Program-made: the position numbers and the translations under genes
Assembly (NCBI GenBank): GCA_003560935.1
Contig: PWJF01000525.1
Coordinates: 1-6,681, forward strand
Direction: 5' to 3'
Length of the DNA stretch: 6,681 nt
Origin: Ignavibacteriales bacterium
GTDB taxonomy: Bacteria; Bacteroidota; Ignavibacteria; T3Sed10-11
Shown here: positions 1-5,668 of the stretch, piece after piece
Layout: every line of letters starts with the position of its first letter
How positions within the stretch are numbered: the stretch's first letter is position 1
Notes under the pieces: generated by a model
The model's input: the letters and a program-made list of their open reading frames with translations, nothing else
Databases searched by the model: none
Told to the model about the DNA's origin: nothing

Positions 1-1
1 A

Positions 2-136
2 AATTCAATTGCAGCGATATCGGTACTAATAAACGCTATCGCTACAGGATGTGCTTTGAAGAATAAAGCAAAAGCCCAGAAAATGGTTGACGATATTAAC
101 AAGTTAATGATTGATTATAATCATATTGTATTGTAA
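2..136 (+). CDS. Possible C-terminal end of an unidentified protein (5' end outside window)
   Basis: Frame 2 is open from the window edge for 44 codons to a TAA at 134-136. The other two + frames stop early, at 64-66 and at about 25-27. The translation begins with a hydrophobic stretch (SIAAISVLINAIATGCAL) that could be a membrane helix or a buried helix. It continues as a charged, probably helical tail (KNKAKAQKMVDDINKLM). I do not recognise the family. The stop lies 25 bases before the chosen start of the SusC gene, so the two could be co-transcribed. An open frame this short can arise by chance. The amino-acid composition looks protein-like, which is the main argument for calling it. Confidence 0.4.
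   Translation, partial: NSIAAISVLINAIATGCALKNKAKAQKMVDDINKLMIDYNHIVL
112..123. repeat. Perfect 12-bp AT-rich palindrome upstream of the SusC gene
   Basis: TGATTATAATCA reads identically on both strands and lies 38 bases before the SusC start codon. It falls inside the last codons of the possible upstream reading frame. It could be a dimeric repressor site or part of a promoter. AT-rich palindromes of this length also occur by chance, and no second copy was seen in the window. Confidence 0.25.
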
Positions 137-148
137 CTATATGAATGT

Positions 149-156
149 GAAGGTGA
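149..156 (+). promoter_or_regulatory. Shine-Dalgarno site that fixes the SusC start
   Basis: GAAGGTGA ends 5 bases before the ATG at 162. The same GGTGA core precedes the SusD start at 3371. This supports 162 over the in-frame TTG at 111 and ATG at 141, neither of which has a comparable site and both of which would put extra residues ahead of the signal peptide. Confidence 0.75.
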
Positions 157-161
157 TTATT

Positions 162-3100
162 ATGAAGCCCGCCCAAATTATTTTTTTCAGACTACTGTGT
201 GGTACTCTTGTGATACTTATGGTTTTGGCATTACAGGTACAATCACAGCAGGCTTATATTGAAGGTACGGTAACAAGTGCGGAAACCGGCGAACCGTTAC
301 CCGGAGCGAATGTATTGGTTCAGGGAACGCATTACGGAGCTGCTACGAATGTCGACGGACATTTTCGTATTGTCATTCCATCTGCGTCTGTCGAGGGACA
401 GGAGGTGTTTGTTGTGGCACGGTTCGTCGGATTCCGTGCAACGAGACACCAAATTTCATTAACCGCCGGGACACATATCGTTAATTTCTCACTTCGCGAT
501 GATGTTCTCGGATTGGAGGAAGTTGTAGTCACCGGAGTCGTTGGTGCAACCTTCAAAGAACGTTTGCCGTTCACGGTCGATTTGATTTCTCGCAGAGATA
601 TTGAACAGGTGCCGTATGTCTCGGTCGAGCAATCGATACGCGGTAAGGTGCCCGGTGCACGTATCGTTAAAGGTACCGGACAACCCGGGACATCTGCGTC
701 GGTAATGCTGCGTGGAGCGACACGAATAGCGCACGCAAATGATCCGTTATATATTGTCGACGGCGTTATTCTCGATGCAGCAACGATCGATATCGATGGG
801 CTTGACATAGAAACTATCGAAGTCGTAAAAGGAGCAGCAGCGGCATCTTTATACGGATCGCGTGCCGCAAATGGTGTGATCCAGATAACGACCCGACGGG
901 GGGCGGATCTTGCCGTTGATCAAAGTCGAGTTATGTTCCGGAACGAGTTCGGTTTTAACCAACTACCTGCACGAGAACTTCGAAGCAGCCATCATCATTA
1001 TTTGGTCAATGAGAATAATCAATATATTGATCCGGACGGTAATCTTATCGATGATCCTTTTACAACGGGGCAACGATATGTTGATTATACACATTCACCG
1101 GCAGATCCCGGACGAAATAAACGGGGGGCTGCATTTGTTGTCAATACGTATCCGCGAACGTTCGATCATCTTGATCTCTTCTTTGATCCGGGTTACTTTT
1201 ATATGAATTCCGTATCGGTTGCACAGCGAACGGCAAATACAAACTTTTTTGCTTCGATAAACAATCTGCGTGAAACGGGTGTGGTGTGGCATCATGAGGG
1301 ATATAATAGGCAGACGGTACGTTTGAATCTTGATCATCGTATAAGCCCGAATTTAAATTTTTCGATGAGCGGATCGTATGCCCGATCAACACGAGACGAT
1401 TTGGAATACTATACATTCCGTGCACTGCAATTTATGTCCCCGGAGGCAGATCTCACTACCCCAAATCCGGACGGGGAACCTTATTTGGTTGAACCGGATC
1501 CGTTATCAGGTGTAGACAACCCACTGTACTCACTCTATCACTATGAGAGCGATCTGAAACGAACACGTACAATGGGAAGCTTCTATCTTACTTTTACACC
1601 GATCAGATGGTGGGAGCTTGAAGCGAATTTTAGTTATGATAGATCCAACCGTGAATCGAAAGGATTATATCCGAAAGGTTTTAAAACAAGTGCACCCAGT
1701 GATTTGAATTTAGGACGACTCACGTTGGGGTTGGGAGTGAACGAGGCAATTAATATGAGTATAACGTCCTCAATGAATCGTGAATTCGGAAACCTGGCAG
1801 CGCGATCACAGTTCAGGTATCTTGTTGAATTATCCGATTATACTACTTTCTCTGCATCCGGAGCAAATCCGGTTGTCCGCGGTGTTCCACGACTCGATCT
1901 ATTTCGTGACGGTGAACGTATATCATCGCTCCAGCAAGATATACGGGCTGTTGGATTTTATTTTATTACCGGACTTGATTACGACGGCAGATATATTCTG
2001 GATATGCTTGTTCGACGCGACGGAAGCTCTCTATTTGGCGAAGATGAAAGATGGCATACATATTACAGGGTCAGTGGTGCGTACCGGATGGCTCAAGAAG
2101 ACTGGTGGCCATTTCAAAATGTAAATGAGTTCAAACTTCGTTATTCACTCGGTACAGCAGGTGGGAGACCAAGGTTTACTGCGCAATATGAAACATTTAG
2201 TGTACGCGATGGACGTCTTACCAAATCAACCCTTGGAAACAGATTGTTGAAACCGGAATTCTCCACTGAACAAGAAACTGGAATTGAGATCGTTCTTTAT
2301 GACAGATTCTTACTTGATCTTACCTACGCTCATACCGAGACGCAAGATCAGATTTTGCAGATTCCATTGACTCCTGTTTATGGATATAGTAGTCAGTGGC
2401 AAAATGCCGGTACACTCGAATCACGTACATGGGAAGCCAGCGTGCGGGCATATATTATCCAGGAACGCAACATGAATTTATCGGCTGCGGTACTCTTTGA
2501 TCGAACACGTTCCCGCATAACCGAATTCAACAGAACTCCCTATCGCTGGGGTCCTTATAACAGTTTTTATAATCGAGAAGGTGAGGAGTTCGGAGCGATG
2601 TACGGGTGGAAATGGATGACAAGCTTTAATCAGTTACCCGTGTCGCTCATGCAGTACCGGGACTTTTTTGATATTAATGACGACGGATATCTCGTACCTG
2701 TCGGTCGCGGGTATTCATGGCGGGATGGAATAAATAATCAAATGTGGGGAACCGACGTTATCATCACCGATGATGAAGATAACGTAATCGAAACGCTACC
2801 ATGGGGTATGCCGATTTTATATGTCGACGAAGATGGAAACGATTTTCACAAGATTGGTAGCGTTATACCGGATTTTAATCTTGCTTTATCGAGCAATTTC
2901 AGGTATAAAAATCTAACGGCATATATTATGTTCGATGCGCAAATTGGGGGAGATATCTACAACATGACGCGTCAATGGGCAATGCGTGATTTCAGAACAA
3001 AAGAAGTAGACCAAACGGGTAAACCCCAGGAACAGTGGAAACCAATTACATATTATGAAACAGTGTACCAGGTCCGTTCCCCGAACAGCCACTTTGTGGA

Positions 3101-3353
3101 AGACGGTACTTTTGTGAAATTACGGGAATTATCCGTGCGATATACGTTCAATCGGGCGCAATTACGACCTATTCTCGGCGGATGGGTAAACAGAATTACA
3201 ATCGGAGTGATCGGGCGGAATCTCTTAACCTTTACCGGGTATAGCGGTCTCGACCCCGAAGTGGGTGAACAGGATGCCACCGTTGTTCGTATGGATAGTT
3301 TCACCTATCCGAATTACCGTACATTTACCGGATTGATTGAAATTGAATTTTAA
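162..3353 (+). CDS. SusC/RagA-family TonB-linked outer-membrane transporter
   Basis: This is a TonB-dependent outer-membrane barrel that imports an oligomeric nutrient together with its SusD partner, driven by TonB-ExbBD. The 1063 residues are of normal family length. From the ATG at 162, residues 1-28 are a signal peptide (basic start, hydrophobic core LLCGTLVILMVLAL, probable cleavage after VQS). Residues about 31-115 form a carboxypeptidase-regulatory-like beta-sandwich (EGTVTSAETGEPLPGANV). The TonB-box-like EEVVVTG is at 119-125. The plug follows at about 130-250, with the family motifs PLYIVDGV at 195-202 and SLYGSRAANGVI at 229-240. The rest is beta-barrel, including RNLLTFTGYSGLDPEVG near the end and a terminal Phe typical of BAM-assembled barrels. 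No N-terminal STN signalling domain is present, so direct control by an anti-sigma factor through this protein is unlikely. The SusD gene follows after 17 bases. The substrate cannot be read from the sequence; glycans and peptides are both known for the family. Confidence 0.96.
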   Translation: MKPAQIIFFRLLCGTLVILMVLALQVQSQQAYIEGTVTSAETGEPLPGANVLVQGTHYGAATNVDGHFRIVIPSASVEGQEVFVVARFVGFRATRHQISLTAGTHIVNFSLRDDVLGLEEVVVTGVVGATFKERLPFTVDLISRRDIEQVPYVSVEQSIRGKVPGARIVKGTGQPGTSASVMLRGATRIAHANDPLYIVDGVILDAATIDIDGLDIETIEVVKGAAAASLYGSRAANGVIQITTRRGADLAVDQSRVMFRNEFGFNQLPARELRSSHHHYLVNENNQYIDPDGNLIDDPFTTGQRYVDYTHSPADPGRNKRGAAFVVNTYPRTFDHLDLFFDPGYFYMNSVSVAQRTANTNFFASINNLRETGVVWHHEGYNRQTVRLNLDHRISPNLNFSMSGSYARSTRDDLEYYTFRALQFMSPEADLTTPNPDGEPYLVEPDPLSGVDNPLYSLYHYESDLKRTRTMGSFYLTFTPIRWWELEANFSYDRSNRESKGLYPKGFKTSAPSDLNLGRLTLGLGVNEAINMSITSSMNREFGNLAARSQFRYLVELSDYTTFSASGANPVVRGVPRLDLFRDGERISSLQQDIRAVGFYFITGLDYDGRYILDMLVRRDGSSLFGEDERWHTYYRVSGAYRMAQEDWWPFQNVNEFKLRYSLGTAGGRPRFTAQYETFSVRDGRLTKSTLGNRLLKPEFSTEQETGIEIVLYDRFLLDLTYAHTETQDQILQIPLTPVYGYSSQWQNAGTLESRTWEASVRAYIIQERNMNLSAAVLFDRTRSRITEFNRTPYRWGPYNSFYNREGEEFGAMYGWKWMTSFNQLPVSLMQYRDFFDINDDGYLVPVGRGYSWRDGINNQMWGTDVIITDDEDNVIETLPWGMPILYVDEDGNDFHKIGSVIPDFNLALSSNFRYKNLTAYIMFDAQIGGDIYNMTRQWAMRDFRTKEVDQTGKPQEQWKPITYYETVYQVRSPNSHFVEDGTFVKLRELSVRYTFNRAQLRPILGGWVNRITIGVIGRNLLTFTGYSGLDPEVGEQDATVVRMDSFTYPNYRTFTGLIEIEF

Positions 3354-3358
3354 TGAGC

Positions 3359-3367
3359 AGAGGTGAG
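3359..3367 (+). promoter_or_regulatory. Shine-Dalgarno site that fixes the SusD start
   Basis: AGAGGTGAG lies just before the ATG at 3371 (AGGTGA core at 3361-3366, 4-base gap). An in-frame ATG at 3353 overlaps the SusC stop as TAATG, but it has no comparable site and would add MSRGEN ahead of the lipoprotein signal. The 3371 start gives a compact signal peptide with Cys at 24, so it is preferred. Translational coupling with SusC is plausible in either case. Confidence 0.7.
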
Positions 3368-3370
3368 AAT

Positions 3371-4897
3371 ATGATTACGAAAATTATGTTTCAAAGACTT
3401 CCGATATTAATACTACCACTTATAGTATTGATAGGTGGTTGTGTTGATCTTTCTGTTGAGAATCTGAATGAACCGGATTCCGATCGGGCACTCGCCGAAG
3501 CAGAAGGAGTTGAAGCAATGTTTGCGGGATCTTTTATCGAATACTGGTGGACTCAGAAAAACTATCCGTTTATGGCATTAAGTGTAGTAGGCGGTGAACT
3601 TACATCCACCTTTGCCGATTTCGGAATATATGATCTCGGGAGAATACCGCGTGAGCCATATAATAACAGTCCAACATATGAATTCCGAGGCGTGAACTGG
3701 TGGCCGTGGAGTGATAACTATACGGTACTCTCCCTCATACGTGACGGTCTACAGTCAATAGAACTCGGAGTGATGGATGATCCGGATGATATGACACCTG
3801 TATACCGGGCACAGGCATTTGGTAAATTTATGCAGGGAGTTGCCCATGGTTACCTGGGTTTGTTTTTTGATAAAGCATATGTACTTACGGAAGATACTGA
3901 CCTTGAGGTCGGGTTGAAATTCGAACCATACAGCGAACTGCAGCGAATTGCAGTTGAAAAGTTAGAAGAAGCAATTGAGCTTTGCAATCAGTATACGTTT
4001 ACAATATCTGATAATTGGATATACGGATTAACCCTGACTAATAATGATTTGAAACGACTTGCGCATTCCTTTATTGCGCGATATCTTGCTTCAACGGCAC
4101 GAACACCGGAAGAACGTGTTGCGGTGCCATGGGACAGAGTATTGTATCATACTGAACGGGGTATCGAGGAAGATTTTGCGCCCGAAGGAGATGGGGGAGA
4201 TTGGTGGTGGACAGGCGGCTGGCGAGGACAGCGACCGACGTTTGCTCGTGCCTCATATTTCACACTCGGACCGGCTGATACATCGGGCGACTACGAAGAA
4301 TGGTCGAATACACCGTATCAAGATCGAACTCCGTTTTTAATTCACACCGCAGATCGCCGGATTACGGGAGAAGACGGGCCGGAATCTCCCGGTATAGACT
4401 TTGCTTATAGTGGTCCCGCACCATTCCCGCCGGAACGTGGAACGTATTTCTTTTCACATTATGTCCATACACGATATCGGTATCATATTGATTCCGGTGC
4501 ATACGGTGCTATGCCTCATCTGACACTGGCAGAATTAAATTTGTTAGAAGCGGAAGCGTTATATCGTTTAGGTGCAACGGGTGTAAATCGCGAAAGAATG
4601 GTTCATTTGATTAATAGCACGCGAGTAGAACGAGTACAGTTGCCTCCTGCAACGGTTGACCAAAGCGATGAAGAGCTATTTGAAATGATCAAATATGAAA
4701 AAAAGATCGAAACGTTTAACACTTTTTCAGGCTTACAGTATTTTGACAGGCGCGGATGGGGGGAGTTGGTTTCGGGTACCCTGCTGCATCTCCCTGTGCC
4801 GGGACAAGAACTGGAGATGCTTTTACAGCCTATTTATACACATGGCGGTGATGAAGGTGATACTGCAGCAAAACGATTTTTCCGTAATATGAGATAA
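3371..4897 (+). CDS. SusD/RagB-family outer-membrane nutrient-binding lipoprotein
   Basis: This is the surface lipoprotein that forms the lid of the SusC barrel and captures substrate. From the ATG at 3371 it has 508 residues, a normal length. Residues 1-23 are a lipoprotein signal peptide with lipobox IGGC and the lipidated Cys at 24 (codon 3440-3442). The following VENLNEPDSDRAL is typical of SusD proteins in Gemmatimonadota- and Marinimicrobia-like bacteria. Helical, TPR-like segments follow, including LTLAELNLLEAEALYRLG at 384-401. The C-terminal family signature comprises an EKKIE helix (443-447), YFDRRGWG (457-464) and HLPVPGQEL (473-481). A Trp-rich segment (W278-W280 and W284) is a candidate for aromatic stacking against a ligand, but this is speculative. 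The gene is cotranscribed with SusC and followed by a strong hairpin. Assignment to the family is firm; the substrate is unknown. Confidence 0.93.
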   Translation: MITKIMFQRLPILILPLIVLIGGCVDLSVENLNEPDSDRALAEAEGVEAMFAGSFIEYWWTQKNYPFMALSVVGGELTSTFADFGIYDLGRIPREPYNNSPTYEFRGVNWWPWSDNYTVLSLIRDGLQSIELGVMDDPDDMTPVYRAQAFGKFMQGVAHGYLGLFFDKAYVLTEDTDLEVGLKFEPYSELQRIAVEKLEEAIELCNQYTFTISDNWIYGLTLTNNDLKRLAHSFIARYLASTARTPEERVAVPWDRVLYHTERGIEEDFAPEGDGGDWWWTGGWRGQRPTFARASYFTLGPADTSGDYEEWSNTPYQDRTPFLIHTADRRITGEDGPESPGIDFAYSGPAPFPPERGTYFFSHYVHTRYRYHIDSGAYGAMPHLTLAELNLLEAEALYRLGATGVNRERMVHLINSTRVERVQLPPATVDQSDEELFEMIKYEKKIETFNTFSGLQYFDRRGWGELVSGTLLHLPVPGQELEMLLQPIYTHGGDEGDTAAKRFFRNMR

Positions 4898-4911
4898 TAT
4901 TTTAATTTGCT

Positions 4912-4940
4912 ATGGAGCCCACCATAAAAGTGGGCTCCAT
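4912..4940. terminator. Hairpin terminator after the SusCD operon
   Basis: ATGGAGCCCAC (4912-4922) pairs perfectly with GTGGGCTCCAT (4930-4940) around the 7-base loop CATAAAA. It begins 14 bases after the SusD stop. The 11-bp stem with a GC-rich middle is very stable. Neither side carries a clear T run (the + side continues CTTGTCCCCC), so it is not a textbook intrinsic terminator. It may instead act as an RNA 3'-end stabiliser, or as a terminator in a lineage with relaxed U-tract needs. The stem is symmetrical and would fold on either strand. Confidence 0.7.
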
Positions 4941-5003
4941 CTTGTCCCCCATCTTCCCCAACTGTTTATTTTATTATACTTTCCTGAATCTTTGAATTCT
5001 CCG

Positions 5004-5097
5004 TTCCAATAAATCCGGTGTTGCAAGGTTATTAAAAATGAGAAAAGTGTCCCAAATAACCCTTATTCCTTGCTTAAATCAACGATTTTTATTGGAA
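5004..5097. repeat. Nested inverted repeats upstream of hoxE
   Basis: The outer arms TTCCAATAAA (5004-5013) and TTTATTGGAA (5088-5097) are perfect 10-base complements. Inside them, GCAAGG (5023-5028) pairs with CCTTGC (5068-5073). As an alternative inner pairing, GGTTATT (5027-5033) matches AATAACC (5055-5061). The set could be a long-range RNA fold if transcription starts upstream, or paired protein-binding sites on DNA. No known riboswitch was recognised. A chance origin in AT-rich DNA remains possible, mainly for the short inner arms. Confidence 0.35.
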
Positions 5098-5108
5098 TAG
5101 ATATTGTA
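5092..5108 (+). promoter_or_regulatory. Weak sigma-54-like (-24/-12) promoter candidate for hoxEF
   Basis: TTGGAATAGATATTGTA matches the sigma-54 consensus TTGGCAC(G)N4TTGC(A/T) at the TTGG block, the middle A, the spacing and the TTG block. It has GT where GC is expected at -13/-12. It would start transcription about 50 bases before hoxE. The mismatch falls in the most conserved position and no activator site was identified, so this is only a candidate. The AT-rich TATATATAAAA just downstream offers no well-spaced sigma-70 -35 partner. Confidence 0.2.
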
Positions 5109-5142
5109 TATATAAAAATGTAGTAAAAGTAAACAACACTTT

Positions 5143-5156
5143 ATTCGCAATTCGCA
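5143..5156 (+). repeat. Tandem ATTCGCA heptamer in the hoxE leader
   Basis: ATTCGCA is repeated twice without a gap, ending 16 bases before the hoxE ATG. It may be a short regulator or RNA-binding site, or simple replication slippage. No third copy is seen nearby. Confidence 0.3.
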
Positions 5157-5172
5157 GTAATTGGAACATGAT

Positions 5173-5667
5173 ATGGAACAAACGGCAAAAAAGAATACCG
5201 GAGCAGCCAGGGATAAGCGCCAAAAACTTGTCGATGCCACGATGCGGCGGCACGGACACTCCACCTATGCGCTTATTGAAACCTTACACAGCATTCAGGA
5301 GGTGTACGGATATCTTGACGACGATAATCTTCGTTACGTTGCGCACGCTCTCCGGGTGCCGCTCAGTAAAGTTTACGGAGTTGCGACTTTCTATCATTTC
5401 TTTACGCTGAAACCAAAGGGTGAGCATACATGTGTCGTGTGTACCGGAACAGCATGTTACATCAAAGGTGTCCCGGCAATTTTTAAAGAAATTAAGAATA
5501 AATATTCCGTTAATCCGGGTGAAACCACCGAAGATGGAAAAATTTCGGTCCTTACGGCGCGCTGTATCGGTTCCTGCGGTCTGGCGCCTGCGGTTGTGCT
5601 TGACGGTGAGATTGCGGGCAAAGTAACCCCGGATGAAGTTGTCGAAAGAATAGGGAGATTAATATAA
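5173..5667 (+). CDS. hoxE: HoxE-like [2Fe-2S] diaphorase subunit (NuoE/24-kDa family) of a bidirectional hydrogenase
   Basis: HoxE is the small cytoplasmic iron-sulfur subunit that passes electrons within the NAD(P)H-linked diaphorase module of group 3d [NiFe] hydrogenases. The protein has 164 residues, usual for HoxE. It has a helical N-terminal part (DKRQKLVDATMRRHG, LHSIQEVYGYLDDD, KVYGVATFYHFFTL) and a thioredoxin-fold C-terminal part. The four predicted cluster ligands are all present: C90 and C95 (C-x4-C), then C131 and C135 (C-x3-C). The block HTCVVCTGTACYIKG at 85-99 and the ARCIGSCGLAPAVV block closely resemble remembered HoxE sequences, more than ordinary NuoE. The ATG at 5173 is preferred over the in-frame TTG at 5161. 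It has only a weak ribosome site (TGGAA at 5162-5166). The gene is one base ahead of hoxF. HydC of bifurcating hydrogenases is the main alternative. Confidence 0.85.
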   Translation: MEQTAKKNTGAARDKRQKLVDATMRRHGHSTYALIETLHSIQEVYGYLDDDNLRYVAHALRVPLSKVYGVATFYHFFTLKPKGEHTCVVCTGTACYIKGVPAIFKEIKNKYSVNPGETTEDGKISVLTARCIGSCGLAPAVVLDGEIAGKVTPDEVVERIGRLI

Positions 5668-5668
5668 A

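Larger units (their letters stand above)
4898..5172. other. Non-coding spacer between the SusCD unit and hoxEF
   Basis: This 275-base stretch contains no convincing gene. In order it holds the hairpin at 4912-4940, a pyrimidine-rich run just after it (4941-4959), a TATACT element at 4975-4980, nested inverted repeats between 5004 and 5097, an AT-rich candidate promoter region around 5090-5118, and a tandem ATTCGCA heptamer at 5143-5156. The layout fits an end of transcription for SusCD followed by independent, possibly regulated expression of hoxEF. Confidence 0.75.

Noticed and set aside
13..43. 7-bp inverted repeat AGCGATA / TATCGCT
   Set aside because: It has a short stem and a 17-base loop, sits within a possible coding frame, and has no T run. 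It is likely due to chance.
111..161. Upstream in-frame starts for SusC (TTG at 111, ATG at 141)
   Set aside because: They lack good ribosome-binding sites and would put extra residues ahead of a signal peptide that begins naturally at 162.
332..808. Minus-strand open frame of 158 codons inside the SusC gene
   Set aside because: It lies antisense within a well-supported SusC plug region, its translation shows no family motif, and it is Ser/Thr/Pro-rich as expected for an antisense shadow.
1780..2124. Plus-strand open frame of 114 codons inside the SusC barrel region
   Set aside because: It is out of frame with the continuous SusC coding sequence and has no recognisable domain or ribosome site.
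4975..4994. TATACT (4975-4980) and AATCTTTG (4987-4994) as promoter elements for hoxE
   Set aside because: TATACT has no reasonable -35 at the right distance, and AATCTTTG differs from the Bacteroidetes -7 consensus TAnnTTTG without a clear -33 TTTG. They are worth remembering only if a transcription start is mapped here.
5109..5118. TATATATAAA as a sigma-70 -10 box
   Set aside because: Simple AT-rich sequence. No TTGACA-like hexamer lies 16-18 bases upstream; TTGGAA at 5093-5098 is too close.
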